A stretch of 64,000 bases of DNA from Sphingomicrobium nitratireducens (GTDB lineage Bacteria; Pseudomonadota; Alphaproteobacteria; Sphingomonadales; Sphingomonadaceae): the NCBI RefSeq assembly GCF_026157035.1, contig NZ_JANJZA010000001.1, positions 1,467,001-1,531,000 of the forward strand, written 5' to 3'. The notes beneath the pieces were generated by a model that saw only the letters and a program-made list of their open reading frames with translations, ran no database searches and was not told the origin of the DNA. Shown here one piece after another: positions 1 to 8,853 of the stretch; the first letter of the stretch is position 1, and the number at the start of each line of letters is the position of its first letter. The position numbers were made by a program, and so were the translations under genes.

Positions 1-1
1 G

Positions 2-1459
2 CTGAATTGCATCGGCCCCGACGGAAACGGCGGCCCGACCATCGATCCGTGCGGCGTGTGCGAGCCCTGCCGCGCGATCGCCGAAGGGCGCCACATCGAC
101 GTGGTCGAGATGGACGCCGCCAGCCACACCGGTGTCGACGACGTACGCGAGATCATCGAGGCGGTGCGCTACGCCTCGGTCTCGGCGCGCTACAAGATCT
201 ACATCATCGACGAAGTGCACATGCTCTCGAAAAGCGCGTTTAACGCGCTGTTGAAAACGCTCGAGGAGCCGCCCGCACACGTCAAATTCATCTTCGCGAC
301 GACCGAGGTCGACAAGGTCCCGGTCACCGTCCTCTCGCGCACCCAACGCTTCGATCTGAAGCGCATCCCGGCCGAGATGCTCGCCGACCATTTCGGAAAG
401 GTCGCGGCCAAGGAAGGGGTCGAAGTCGAACCCGAAGCGCTCGCCATCATCGCGCGCGTCTCCGAAGGCTCAGCGCGCGACGGCCTGTCGCTGCTCGACC
501 AGGCGATCGCGCACGGCGAGGACAAGGTCAGCGCCGATGCGGTGCGCGGGATGCTCGGGCTCGCCGACCGGCGCCGGGTCGCGGCGATCCTCGACACGCT
601 GCTGGCGGGCGATGCCGGCGCGATGCTCGACAAGCTCGACGAAGCGCACGTGCTCGGGCTCGAACCCGCCGCGATCGTGCGCGGGCTGCTCGACCAGCTC
701 CACGGCCTCAGCCGCGCCAAGGCCGGGGGCGAGGGCGACGTCATGCGTTCGGCCGAAGAGCGCGAAGCGGCGTCCGAACTGGCCGGAAAGCTCGGCTGGC
801 CGCAGCTTCACGCGCTGTGGCAACTTCTGTTGAAGGCGCTCGAGGACGTGCGAACCGCGCCCGATCCGCGCGAGGCCGCCGATATGGCGCTGCTGCGCTG
901 TATCCACGCCGCGGGCATGCCCGATCCCGGTGCGGTGATCGACGCGCTCGCCAGCGGCAAGGCGGCGCCGCAGCCGATGGGTGGCGCTGCCCCTTCGCCC
1001 GCGCCCGCGCCTGCGCCGAGCAAGGCACCGGAGGCCTCCGCGCCTGTGGAAACGCCGCCTGCCGCCCCGGCCGAACCAGAAAGCCCTGCAACCTCTGCGC
1101 CCCCGTCCGACTTCGCTGCCTTCATCAAGGCGCTCGAAGATTCCGGCCATGCGCTCGTTGCGGTGCAGCTCCACGACCATGTCGGCGTCGTCGATTACGC
1201 GCCTCCGCTGCTCAAGCTCCAGCCGCATGGGCCGCTCGGCTCGGACTTCGCGCGCGACCTCGCGACCCGCGCCAAGAACGCCACCGGCATCGCCTGGCAG
1301 GTCGAACTGGTCGACGAAGGGGGGGCGCCCTCCTTGCGCACGCAGGAGAAAATGGCGCAAGAGAAGGATGAGGCGGCCGTGATGGCCGACCCGATGGTGA
1401 AGGCCGTCACCGACGCTTTCCCCGAAACGACACTCGAGAAGATCCAGGAGCAACGCTGA
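2..1459 (+). CDS. dnaX: DNA polymerase III subunit gamma/tau (5' partial)
   Basis: Clamp-loader ATPase of the replicative polymerase. The frame is open from base 2, so the start and the Walker A loop lie upstream of the window; 485 codons are visible. Seen: the zinc-finger cysteines (LNC, then PCGVCEPC), Walker B/DExx box IIDEVHML, and the sensor-1 region ATTEVDKVPVTVLSRTQRF. Then come a Pro/Ala-rich linker (about residues 315-360 of the visible part) and a C-terminal tau domain, so this looks like full-length tau. The stop overlaps the ybaB start by one base (TGATG), indicating translational coupling. Internal ATG at 56 is not the true start because conserved zinc-finger sequence lies before it. 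Confidence 0.96.
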   Translation: MNCIGPDGNGGPTIDPCGVCEPCRAIAEGRHIDVVEMDAASHTGVDDVREIIEAVRYASVSARYKIYIIDEVHMLSKSAFNALLKTLEEPPAHVKFIFATTEVDKVPVTVLSRTQRFDLKRIPAEMLADHFGKVAAKEGVEVEPEALAIIARVSEGSARDGLSLLDQAIAHGEDKVSADAVRGMLGLADRRRVAAILDTLLAGDAGAMLDKLDEAHVLGLEPAAIVRGLLDQLHGLSRAKAGGEGDVMRSAEEREAASELAGKLGWPQLHALWQLLLKALEDVRTAPDPREAADMALLRCIHAAGMPDPGAVIDALASGKAAPQPMGGAAPSPAPAPAPSKAPEASAPVETPPAAPAEPESPATSAPPSDFAAFIKALEDSGHALVAVQLHDHVGVVDYAPPLLKLQPHGPLGSDFARDLATRAKNATGIAWQVELVDEGGAPSLRTQEKMAQEKDEAAVMADPMVKAVTDAFPETTLEKIQEQR

Positions 1460-1788
1460 TGGCAGGCCCCAGCATCGAAGACATCATGGCGATGGCGCAG
1501 AAGGCGCAGGAAGACCTCGCCAAGGCACAGGACGAACTCGGCAAGATCGAGGTCGAAGGCGTCGCGGGCGGCGGTCTCGTCAAGGTCCGCGCCACTGCCA
1601 AAGGCCAGATCAACGGCATCGAGATCGACGACAGCCTGATGAACCCCGACGAGAAGGGCATGCTCGAGGATCTCATCGCCGCGGCGATCAACGACGCGCG
1701 GATGAAGGCCGACCACGCCGCCGCCGAGGAAATGAAGAAGGCGACCGCCGGCATGCCGATGCCACCCGGGATGAAATTGCCCTTCTAA
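1459..1788 (+). CDS. ybaB: YbaB/EbfC nucleoid-associated protein
   Basis: Small dimeric DNA-binding protein of the YbaB/EbfC family, 109 residues, the usual size. The charged N-terminal helix (EDIMAMAQKAQEDLAKAQ), the central VRATAKGQINGIEIDDSLM strand region and the Met/Pro-rich tail (MPMPPGMKLPF) are typical. It overlaps dnaX by one base, the classic dnaX-ybaB pairing. The usual third partner recR does not follow; an acyl-CoA ligase gene does. Confidence 0.95.
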   Translation: MAGPSIEDIMAMAQKAQEDLAKAQDELGKIEVEGVAGGGLVKVRATAKGQINGIEIDDSLMNPDEKGMLEDLIAAAINDARMKADHAAAEEMKKATAGMPMPPGMKLPF

Positions 1789-1817
1789 GGATCCGATCTA
1801 TCGAGGAGACGCGCCCC

Positions 1818-3449
1818 ATGAGTATCGTCGGCGGCATGCAGGACTGGCCCATGAACGTGATGCGGCTGGTCGACCATGCCGAACGCGAACATGGGGACCG
1901 CGAGATCGTTTCCGCCTGGGCCGACGGCTCCACCACCCGCACCGACTGGGCGGGCGTTGCGCGCAAAGCCCGTCAGATGAGCCGCGCGCTTCGCAAGTTG
2001 GGGATCGGCAAGGGCGACCGCGTCGCGACGCTCGCGATGAACCACGAGCGACACCTCATCTCCTGGTACGGCGCGATCGGGGTGGGGGCGATCCTCCACA
2101 CGATCAATCCGCGCCTGTTTCCCGAGCAGCTCGCCTATATCGTCAACCATGCCGAGGACCGCGTCCTGTTTTACGACGCCGTCTTCGCGCCGCTGATCGA
2201 CGCGATGAAGAGCCAGTGGCCGACAATCGAGCATTTTGTCTGCTTCGATCCTCCCACAGGATGGGGAGGGGATCCGGGTTTCGAGCAGTGGATCGGTGGC
2301 GAGAGTGACGATTTCGCGTGGGTCGAGGCGGACGAACGCGATCCCATCGGGCTGTGTTACACGTCGGGCACGACGGGCAATCCCAAGGGCGTCCTCTACG
2401 AACATCGTGGCATGATGCTTCATGCCATGACGGGCGCGCAGCCCGACTGCTTCGACATGACGCGGCGCTCGTGCATGTTGCCGATCGTCCCGATGTTCCA
2501 CGCCAACGCCTGGGGGCTTCCGTGGGGAGGGCCGATGATCGGGTGCAAGATGGTGCTGTCGGCGGACTACTCGCCGGCACGGATGGTCGAACTCTTCCGC
2601 ACCGAAAGCGTCACCCATAGCGCGGGCGTCCCCACGATCTGGATCGGCATGATCCAGCATATCGAGGCGACGGGAGAAGATCTCGGCCCGCTGCGCAGGG
2701 TGGTGATCGGGGGTTCGGCGGCGCCGCGCGCGATGATCCAATGGCTGCGCCAACGCGGCATCGATGTCACCCATGCATGGGGCATGACCGAACTCGCCCC
2801 GATCGGCACGATCGGCGCCAAGCCGCCCGAGTGGGACGCGATGAGCGAGGAGCAGAAAGTCGACTGGACCACGCGACAGGGCTGTCCGCCGTTCGGGATC
2901 GAGATGCGGATCGTCGATGATGACGGTCACGAACTGGCGCGCGACGGCAAGGCCACCGGCGAATTGCAGGTGCGCGGCCCGTGGACCATCAAACGCTACT
3001 TCAAGGACGATGCGTCCGCGCTTACCCCCGATGGCTGGTTTGCCACCGGAGACGTCGCCGCGCTTCATCCCGACGGCACCATGCAGATCACCGACCGCTC
3101 CAAGGACGTGATCAAGTCAGGCGGCGAGTGGATCAGCTCGATCGAGCTGGAGAATGCCGCGGTCGGAATCGACGGCATCGCCGAGGCGGCATGCATCGGC
3201 ATCTTCCATCCCAAATGGGACGAGCGCCCGCTACTGGTGTGCGTGCGCCGCGAGGGCTGCGAGATTTCCGCCGATGACGTCATCGAGGGACTGAAGGGCA
3301 AAGTCGCCAAGTGGTGGCTGCCGGACGCGGTCGAATTCGTCGACGAACTTCCCCACACGGCGGTCGGAAAGCTGTCCAAGAAGACGCTGCGAGAGCAGTT
3401 CGCGGACTATCGCTTCGAGGGCGTCGAGGAGCTTGCAGGGCGCGACTAG
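1818..3449 (+). CDS. Long/medium-chain fatty-acid--CoA ligase (AMP-forming)
   Basis: Acyl-adenylating enzyme (ANL superfamily) that activates a fatty acid with ATP and CoA. 543 residues, normal length. Motifs seen: P-loop [16 protein letters not shown], the aromatic/adenine-binding segment [24 protein letters not shown], the hinge [15 protein letters not shown] and the C-terminal catalytic lysine in [13 protein letters not shown]. The ATG follows a GAGGAGA-type ribosome site (about 1804). Exact chain length cannot be read from sequence; the overall pattern resembles FadD-type medium/long-chain ligases. It is 29 bases from ybaB and may be co-transcribed. Confidence 0.9.
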   Translation: MSIVGGMQDWPMNVMRLVDHAEREHGDREIVSAWADGSTTRTDWAGVARKARQMSRALRKLGIGKGDRVATLAMNHERHLISWYGAIGVGAILHTINPRLFPEQLAYIVNHAEDRVLFYDAVFAPLIDAMKSQWPTIEHFVCFDPPTGWGGDPGFEQWIGGESDDFAWVEADERDPIGLCYTSGTTGNPKGVLYEHRGMMLHAMTGAQPDCFDMTRRSCMLPIVPMFHANAWGLPWGGPMIGCKMVLSADYSPARMVELFRTESVTHSAGVPTIWIGMIQHIEATGEDLGPLRRVVIGGSAAPRAMIQWLRQRGIDVTHAWGMTELAPIGTIGAKPPEWDAMSEEQKVDWTTRQGCPPFGIEMRIVDDDGHELARDGKATGELQVRGPWTIKRYFKDDASALTPDGWFATGDVAALHPDGTMQITDRSKDVIKSGGEWISSIELENAAVGIDGIAEAACIGIFHPKWDERPLLVCVRREGCEISADDVIEGLKGKVAKWWLPDAVEFVDELPHTAVGKLSKKTLREQFADYRFEGVEELAGRD

Positions 3450-3531
3450 ATTCTCAGTGCTGGAATTCCCGTCCCCGATAGGCTAACCGCCACTCGAAAT
3501 TTCCATTCCAGCCCAAGGACATTCGCGACCC

Positions 3532-5211
3532 ATGGCCGCCCAATACGCTTTCGTCATGAAGGACATGACCAAGTCCTTCCCCGGCGCGCAGAAGCCGGTT
3601 CTCGCCAATATCAACCTGCAGTTCTACCAGGGTGCCAAGATCGGCATCGTGGGTCCGAACGGCGCGGGCAAGTCGACCCTGATGAAGATCATGGCGGGGA
3701 TCGACACCGAGTTTCAGGGCGAGGCCTGGCCGGGCGAGAACATCACCGTCGGTTACCTTGCGCAGGAGCCGCAACTCGACGAGAGCAAGACCGTGCTCGA
3801 GAACGTCAAGGACGGCGCGCGCGAGGTGGCCGACATGGTCGACCGCTTCAACGCGATCTCGGCTGAGATGGGCGATCCCAAGGACGACACCGACTTCGAC
3901 GCGCTGATGGCCGAGATGGGCGAACTGCAGGAAAAGATCGACGCAGTCGACGGGTGGACGCTCGACAACCAGCTCGAGATCGCGATGGAAGCGCTCCGCT
4001 GCCCGCCCTCGGACAGCCCGGTGACCAACCTGTCGGGCGGTGAAAAGCGCCGCGTGGCGCTGACCCGCCTGCTCATCCAGAAGCCCGACATCCTGTTGCT
4101 CGACGAGCCGACCAACCACCTCGATGCCGAGAGCGTCGAATGGCTCGAGAACCATCTCAAGGAATATGCGGGCGCGGTGCTGATGATCACCCACGATCGC
4201 TACTTCCTCGACAATGTCGTCGGCTGGATTCTCGAACTCGATCGCGGTCGCTATTTCCCCTACGAGGGCAACTATTCGACTTATCTCGAGAAGAAGGCCA
4301 AGCGCCTCGAGCAGGAAGCGCGCGAGGAAAGCGGGCGCCAGAAGTCGCTCAGCCGCGAGCTTGAGTGGATCCGCCAGTCGCCCAAGGCGCGCCAGACCAA
4401 GTCGAAGGCGCGTATCCGCAAGTTCGAGGAGCTCCAGGACGCGCAGGCCGATCGCAAGCCCGGCAAGGCACAGATCGTCATCCAGGTCCCCGAACGCCTC
4501 GGCGGCAAGGTGATCGAGGTCGAAGGCATCTCGAAGGCTTATGGCGACAAGCTGCTGTTCGAGGACCTGTCGTTCACGCTGCCCCCGGGCGGCATCGTCG
4601 GGGTGATCGGCCCCAACGGCGCGGGCAAGTCGACCCTGTTCAAGCTGCTGACCGGCAAGGAACAACCCGACAGCGGGTCGATCTCGGTCGGCGAGACGGT
4701 GCGCCTCGGCTATGTCGACCAGTCGCGCGATGATCTCGACCCGACCAAGAATGTGTGGGAGGAGATCTCCGACGGGCTCGACTACATGCAGGTCAACGGC
4801 CACGACACGTCGACGCGCGCCTATGTCGGCGCCTTCAACTTCAAGGGGCAGGACCAGCAGAAGAATGTCGGCAAGCTGTCGGGCGGTGAGCGCAACCGCG
4901 TTCACATGGCCAAGATGCTCAAGCAGGGCGGCAACGTGCTGCTGCTCGACGAGCCGACCAACGATCTCGACGTCGAAACGCTAGGCGCGCTCGAGGACGC
5001 GATCGAGAATTTCGCTGGCTGCGCCGTGGTCATCAGCCACGACCGCTTCTTCCTCGACCGTCTCGCCACGCACATCCTCGCCTTCGAGGGCGACAGCCAC
5101 GTCGAATGGTTCGAAGGCAATTTCGAGGCCTACGAGGAAGACAAGCGCCGCCGCCTCGGCGATGCGGCCGACCGTCCGACGCGTCTGGCCTACAAGAAGC
5201 TAACGCGCTGA
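3532..5211 (+). CDS. ettA: Energy-dependent translational throttle protein EttA (ABC-F)
   Basis: Soluble ABC-F ATPase that binds the ribosomal E site and gates the first elongation steps according to ATP/ADP. 559 residues, close to E. coli EttA. Two nucleotide-binding domains are seen: Walker A GPNGAGKST near residues 43 and 362, signatures LSGGEKRR and LSGGERNR, Walker B LLDEPTNHLDAESVEW and LLDEPTNDLDVETL. Between them is the charged interdomain (P-site tRNA-interacting) linker rich in Lys/Arg. No transmembrane segment. The strong match at both ABC signatures makes the EttA assignment firm; other ABC-F members are less likely because of the length and arm pattern. Confidence 0.94.
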   Translation: MAAQYAFVMKDMTKSFPGAQKPVLANINLQFYQGAKIGIVGPNGAGKSTLMKIMAGIDTEFQGEAWPGENITVGYLAQEPQLDESKTVLENVKDGAREVADMVDRFNAISAEMGDPKDDTDFDALMAEMGELQEKIDAVDGWTLDNQLEIAMEALRCPPSDSPVTNLSGGEKRRVALTRLLIQKPDILLLDEPTNHLDAESVEWLENHLKEYAGAVLMITHDRYFLDNVVGWILELDRGRYFPYEGNYSTYLEKKAKRLEQEAREESGRQKSLSRELEWIRQSPKARQTKSKARIRKFEELQDAQADRKPGKAQIVIQVPERLGGKVIEVEGISKAYGDKLLFEDLSFTLPPGGIVGVIGPNGAGKSTLFKLLTGKEQPDSGSISVGETVRLGYVDQSRDDLDPTKNVWEEISDGLDYMQVNGHDTSTRAYVGAFNFKGQDQQKNVGKLSGGERNRVHMAKMLKQGGNVLLLDEPTNDLDVETLGALEDAIENFAGCAVVISHDRFFLDRLATHILAFEGDSHVEWFEGNFEAYEEDKRRRLGDAADRPTRLAYKKLTR

Positions 5212-5222
5212 TCCGACCGGGG

Positions 5223-5247
5223 GCCGGGCGCTTCTTCGGCGCCCGGC
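5223..5247. terminator. Convergent GC-rich stem-loop between ettA and the opposing gene
   Basis: A perfect 9-bp inverted repeat (GCCGGGCGC / GCGCCCGGC) with a 7-base loop TTCTTCG lies just after the ettA stop and just before the stop of the opposing gene. There is no clear T-run on either side, so it may be a weak bidirectional terminator or an mRNA 3' end stabiliser. Confidence 0.5.
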
Positions 5248-5248
5248 G

Positions 5249-5785
5249 CTACCCGTCGCCGCGATCGCGTTCTTCGGATATCCGGTCGGACGCCTCGTCA
5301 ATCCGGTAAAAAAGCCGGTCATGGACCGACCGTTCGATCCGCCCCGCCTCGAGCAGGGCATCGACGTCCTCGTGCGCCTGTTCGAGCTGCGCATCCGCTT
5401 CGTCGAGAAAATGCGTGCGCAGCGTATCGTCGAGCGTCGTCTTCATGTCGGGTGCGCGCTCCATCGCCGCCTCGAGCGCGCGCGTGATCGCTTCCTGGCG
5501 CGTCAGCGTCCCCGCCTCGATCTCGGGCTCGAAGGCTTCCATCTGCGCGGCGAAGACCGGGTCGGGCGAGGAGAGTGCATTGTCGAGGATGAGGTTCACG
5601 CGCGCCGTCGCATCGTCGACCGCGTCCTCGGCCTCCTGCACATATTGCTTGCTCTCGGCCGTGCTCGGGACAGGCTGTGGCCGCTCGTCATCGGAGAGCG
5701 CAAGTTCGATGCCGCCCGAATACATGGCGAGCCCCATGATGGCCGCGATCCCCGCGGCACCCATCCATCCCAGACTTTTCAGCAC
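5249..5785 (-). CDS. Uncharacterised single-pass membrane protein, helical
   Basis: I do not recognise a named family. 178 residues from a GTG start that shares one base with the stop of the upstream gene (TAG/GTG). An N-terminal membrane anchor (LKSLGWMGAAGIAAIMGLAMYS) is followed by about 150 acidic, Ala/Glu-rich residues predicted to be helical. The first 25 residues closely resemble the N-terminus of the gene at 6550-7029 (MLKGLLWAGATGVAAIAGF), and both have the same acidic helical body, suggesting paralogues. Probably in an operon with the coiled-coil gene at 5785-6159. Confidence 0.7.
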   Translation of the reverse strand: MLKSLGWMGAAGIAAIMGLAMYSGGIELALSDDERPQPVPSTAESKQYVQEAEDAVDDATARVNLILDNALSSPDPVFAAQMEAFEPEIEAGTLTRQEAITRALEAAMERAPDMKTTLDDTLRTHFLDEADAQLEQAHEDVDALLEAGRIERSVHDRLFYRIDEASDRISEERDRGDG

Positions 5786-6159
5786 TATGTCCTGCCCTTG
5801 CCCTTCTTCTTTTTCTTCTTCGGCTCGGCATCCTCGACGACCTTGAGTTCGATTTCAACGATCTCGTCGCCTTCCTTCGCCGCTTCGCGCGCACGCTGGG
5901 CGGCGCGCTCGGCCGCCGCCGCCGCCTGTTCGGCCGCTTCCAGGATCGCGATCCGGACACGCTCGGCAATGCTCGAGGCGTCCTGCCGCAGGCGCGCCGC
6001 TTCGCTTCTCGCCTGATCGACCGCCTCCAGCGCTTCCTCGAGCGCGACCGCGCGCGCTTCGGCCATCGCCGCGAGCGCCTCGTCGCGCGCTTCCGCAGCG
6101 GCGGCACGGGCCTTTTCGAAATGCGACCTTGCCCGGTTCCGGGCTTCTTGCTTGTCCAT
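5785..6159 (-). CDS. Ala/Glu/Arg-rich coiled-coil protein with polylysine tail
   Basis: Unrecognised 124-residue protein. Almost all of it is a long Ala/Glu/Arg helix (for example ARAAAAEARDEALAAMAEAR) likely to form a coiled coil, then a short acidic strand (EIVEIELKVVEDAEP) and a basic end with six lysines in a row. The ATG at 6159 is chosen over an upstream TTG (6165) because GGAGG sits 7 bases before it. No signal peptide or membrane segment. Its coupling with the downstream anchored protein suggests a partner role, but function is unknown. Low-complexity composition makes homology claims unsafe. Confidence 0.65.
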   Translation of the reverse strand: MDKQEARNRARSHFEKARAAAAEARDEALAAMAEARAVALEEALEAVDQARSEAARLRQDASSIAERVRIAILEAAEQAAAAAERAAQRAREAAKEGDEIVEIELKVVEDAEPKKKKKKGKGRT

Positions 6160-6265
6160 CTTCAAACCTCCGGTTACCGCCTTACTGTATCAGTATGGCA
6201 ATACACCCGCAAGTCGGAAGTGCGGCTCTTGCCTCGACGCGCGCGAGGGAAGACAAGGGACGACC

Positions 6266-6553
6266 ATGATCGCATTCGTCGCACCCCTCTTCAAATGGCC
6301 TGGCGGGAACTGGTACTTCGTGCGCCTGCCCGAGGAGGCGGCGATCGAAGCGCGTTTCGAGTCGGGCGGGTTGCGTGGCGGGTTCGGCTCGATCAAAGTC
6401 GCCGCGCGCGTCGGCCTGACCGAATGGCGCACCTCGATCTTCCCCGAAAAGGAAAGCGGGAGTTTCCTGCTCCCGATGAAGGCCGCGGTCCGCCATGCCG
6501 AAAGCCTGACCGAAGGGGAGGCGGTCGACGTCCGCCTGGACGTCGCAGGCTAG
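6266..6553 (+). CDS. DUF1905 domain protein
   Basis: 95 residues matching the small beta-barrel DUF1905 fold: an N-terminal FKWPGGNWYFVRLPEEAA segment, the KVAARVGLTEWRTSIFPEK middle and the end VRHAESLTEGEAVDVRLDV. The family pattern (F..g.W.fv.lP, kV...i....w.tsi.p, vR...gi..Gd.V.v.l) is well preserved. Function is not established for the family. The ATG at 6266 follows AAGGGACGACC. Divergent from the coiled-coil gene at 5785-6159, with about 100 bases between, and convergent with the next gene; its stop overlaps that gene's stop by four bases. Confidence 0.8.
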   Translation: MIAFVAPLFKWPGGNWYFVRLPEEAAIEARFESGGLRGGFGSIKVAARVGLTEWRTSIFPEKESGSFLLPMKAAVRHAESLTEGEAVDVRLDVAG

Positions 6554-7029
6554 TCGGCGACGACTCGCATGTCGGCAAGCGCGGTCTCGGCCGCGGCAAT
6601 GGCCTCCAGCGCCTCTTCGTAATCCTCGTCGCTCAAGTCGCCCGACTCGTGCTCCCGACGCAGGTCCTCCTGCGCCTGTTCGAGCTTGCGCCTTGCGCCG
6701 CTCACCGCCGGGCCGACTTCGCGCAAGGCAATGCCGGCGTCGCCGCCGACCATGATGCGGATGCGCTCGTTCTCGCCTTGGACATCGATCCTCTCGAGCC
6801 GGCTGACTGCACGTTCGATCGCCTGCTCGTAGGCATCCTCGGCGCGGATCTCGCCGCGGCGCGTGCGATCCTCGGCGCGGTCGAATTCCTCCTCGAACGC
6901 CGCCGATATGGCCGGACCGTGCTGCGCGATCTCATGCGATACGCGCGCGATTTCCTCATGGTTGTAGAGGACGAAACCCGCGATCGCGGCCACTCCGGTC
7001 GCCCCGGCCCACAGCAATCCCTTCAACAT
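6550..7029 (-). CDS. Uncharacterised single-pass membrane protein, helical (paralogue of 5249-5785)
   Basis: 159 residues. N-terminal anchor MLKGLLWAGATGVAAIAGFV, then an acidic/basic helical region (residues about 40-155) with heptad-like spacing. Start chosen at 7029 because TGGAGG lies 7 bases upstream; an in-frame start at 7083 is less likely. The N-terminus repeats that of the gene at 5249-5785, so the two are probably paralogues flanking the DUF1905 gene. Function unknown; the topology suggests a short N-terminal anchor with a long helical domain on one side of the inner membrane. Confidence 0.7.
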   Translation of the reverse strand: MLKGLLWAGATGVAAIAGFVLYNHEEIARVSHEIAQHGPAISAAFEEEFDRAEDRTRRGEIRAEDAYEQAIERAVSRLERIDVQGENERIRIMVGGDAGIALREVGPAVSGARRKLEQAQEDLRREHESGDLSDEDYEEALEAIAAAETALADMRVVAD

Positions 7030-7105
7030 CGCGCGCCTCCATTCGTGCGCACGACTATCGCGCTGCCCGGCGGGAAGGGTCAAGCATCGTCCTACGAACG
7101 GAGGC

Positions 7106-7258
7106 TCAACGGGGAAGCGTGTCTCCGGTCATCGCGGCGGTCGTGCGGGCGGCCAGGCGTTCATCGGCCTTGGGCACGCCCATCATCAGGGCCATTGCCG
7201 CACTGAACCCGGCCAACAGCGCCATGCCGCCGACCCAAGCCCGATCGTTCATGCTCAT
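7106..7258 (-). CDS. Small single-pass membrane protein
   Basis: A 50-residue reading frame with one hydrophobic stretch (VGGMALLAGFSAAMALMMG, about residues 9-27) and a basic/polar tail. GGGGAG sits 6 bases before the ATG at 7258; a second ATG at 7252 is possible. No family recognised. It lies upstream of the anchored helical gene on the same strand with a 76-base gap. Short length and lack of known homology keep confidence modest. Confidence 0.45.
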   Translation of the reverse strand: MSMNDRAWVGGMALLAGFSAAMALMMGVPKADERLAARTTAAMTGDTLPR

Positions 7259-7369
7259 TACCCGCTCCCCGCAACACTCGATCCGGAAGCGATGGCCAGG
7301 ACGGTTCCGGCTGGAAAGGGGACGGATAAGCACGGGTGAACGATTATCGTCCAGCCGAGTGCATACGAA

Positions 7370-7401
7370 GACGGGCCGCCCCGGCTAGAGGGCAGCCCGT
7401 C
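7370..7401. terminator. Stem-loop after the PPOX-fold gene
   Basis: Inverted repeat GACGGGC / GCCCGTC extended inward by GCCC / GGGC after one mismatch, with an 8-base loop. It lies downstream of the minus-strand gene that ends at 7421. No strong T-run follows, so termination is probable rather than certain. Confidence 0.45.
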
Positions 7402-7420
7402 GAGATGCTCGGATAACAAA

Positions 7421-7948
7421 TCAGTCGAGCGTCGTCGTGGTGCGATTATCTTCCTTGAATTCGTCACCCGGCTCCTTGCCGAGCATCGAAAGGGCGGCCG
7501 CCTTTAGCGTCGCGCCGGTATCGGCCTCCCAGATATCCGCCTTCTCTGTATCGAAGCGCAGCAGGACGAGGTTCGGATCGTCCTTGCCGCCTTCGAACCA
7601 GGCACCGATGATGGGATTCCACAACCGATCGATCACGGCCCGATCGTTGTCGCGCACGAGATTCCCATGGATATTGGCGAAGATGTCGTGTCCCTTCGAC
7701 GCGAAGGCGGCGACCGCGCGATGCCGCTGGCCCATGCCCTGGACGAGATGCTCGCGATCGTCGGCGAAGAAATAGATTGTGCGATTGCCTTCCTCTCCGT
7801 CGACCTGTGCGGTCATCGGACGGGTGCGGCTATCCTCGACGCCTTGCAGGCCGAGCATGATGAAAGGGCTCGAACCGAGCTCCTTCCAGAATTTTTTCTC
7901 AAGTTCCCGAGCGACTTCGGCGTCGCTTTTCTCATTCTTGAAGAACAT
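7421..7948 (-). CDS. Pyridoxamine 5'-phosphate oxidase-fold protein (general stress protein 26-like)
   Basis: 175 residues with the split-barrel flavin/F420-binding fold pattern of the COG3871 group: LEKKFWKELGSSPFIMLGLQ at the start, RPMTAQVDGEEGNRTIYFFA, then WNPIIGAWFEGGKDDPNLVLLRF near residues 110-132. Cytoplasmic and likely stress-related; the ligand (FMN or other) is not decided by sequence. AAGGAG is 8 bases before the ATG. Single-gene unit flanked by a stem-loop downstream. Confidence 0.85.
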   Translation of the reverse strand: MFFKNEKSDAEVARELEKKFWKELGSSPFIMLGLQGVEDSRTRPMTAQVDGEEGNRTIYFFADDREHLVQGMGQRHRAVAAFASKGHDIFANIHGNLVRDNDRAVIDRLWNPIIGAWFEGGKDDPNLVLLRFDTEKADIWEADTGATLKAAALSMLGKEPGDEFKEDNRTTTTLD

Positions 7949-8028
7949 GAACGCGTCTCCTTCCTTTGGCCCATCAACGGGCGGGGAAGGAGCAACGTTG
8001 CTCGCTCCGTCGACGCGGGAGCGGCAAT

Positions 8029-8745
8029 TCAGCGCAAACGGCGCACTTTCACGACATTGTCGCCGTTCGCCTTTACCTCGTACTGGTCGAGCGCCTTGAT
8101 CATGTCCTTGAGGCTGCGAAACCCGTAGTTGCGCACCGAGAAACTCGAGATCTGCGTCGCGCGCTGGCCAAGTTCGGACAATGTCGTGAAATTGTCCTCG
8201 TCGCGGGTCGAGGCGCGGAAGGCATCGCCGAGCACCTTGAGCAATTCCTCGTCGACCTTCTTGCCGCCGGTCTTGTCGTCGCTCGACCGCTCGGAAAGTT
8301 TCGAGACGTCGAAGAAGCGATTGCAGGCAGTCTTGAAGCTGATCGGCGCCTTGGCCGTGCCGAACCCGTAGACGGGCAGGCCCTGCTGACGGATGCGAAG
8401 GACGAGCGGCTGGAAGTCGCTGTCGCTCGACATGATGCCGAACCCGTCGACATTGCCGGCGTGCAGCAGGTCCATCGCCTCGATCACCATCAGCATGTCG
8501 GTCACCGACTTGCCCTTCACGATATCGAATTGCTGGACGGGAAAGATCGAGTAGTCGCCGCGCCGGTCGACCCAGCCCTTGAGCGCGGGCTTGCGCCAGT
8601 TGGCGTAGGCGCGGCGAATGTTGATCGTGCCGAGCTCGCCGAGCACCAGCAGCACCTCGTCGAGATGGTCGGGGCTGGCATTGTCCGCATCGATCAGGAG
8701 CGCGATGTTGCGCGCTTGCGGGTCAGGGTCGTTACGGCTGCTCAT
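8029..8745 (-). CDS. NYN-domain (PIN-like) RNase candidate with C-terminal OST-HTH/LOTUS domain
   Basis: 238 residues. The N-terminal NYN domain (residues about 12-150) shows ALLIDADNAS with its metal-binding aspartates, GKSVTDMLMVIEAMDLL and GIMSSDSDFQPLVLRIRQQG. The C-terminal part (about 165-235: VDEELLKVLGDAF, LGQRATQISSFSVRNYGFRSLKDMI) fits an OST-HTH/LOTUS RNA-binding module. Known family role: PIN-like nucleases acting on RNA; the specific target here is unknown. Divergent from the lipoprotein gene at 8854. Confidence 0.87.
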   Translation of the reverse strand: MSSRNDPDPQARNIALLIDADNASPDHLDEVLLVLGELGTINIRRAYANWRKPALKGWVDRRGDYSIFPVQQFDIVKGKSVTDMLMVIEAMDLLHAGNVDGFGIMSSDSDFQPLVLRIRQQGLPVYGFGTAKAPISFKTACNRFFDVSKLSERSSDDKTGGKKVDEELLKVLGDAFRASTRDEDNFTTLSELGQRATQISSFSVRNYGFRSLKDMIKALDQYEVKANGDNVVKVRRLR

Positions 8746-8853
8746 CGTTCATTCATTCCCATTCGTCTCACATAGCGAATGGGCGCGGGAACGAAACCGC
8801 TTTCTCGCACGTCCCTCCATTCGCACCACCCAACCCCTATGGGAGAAGTAAGC

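Noticed and set aside
1785-3068. 427-residue minus-strand open frame opposite the acyl-CoA ligase
   Set aside because: Arg/His-rich composition with no domain motif; the plus-strand ligase carries complete ANL motifs over the same bases. High GC makes long antisense frames common.
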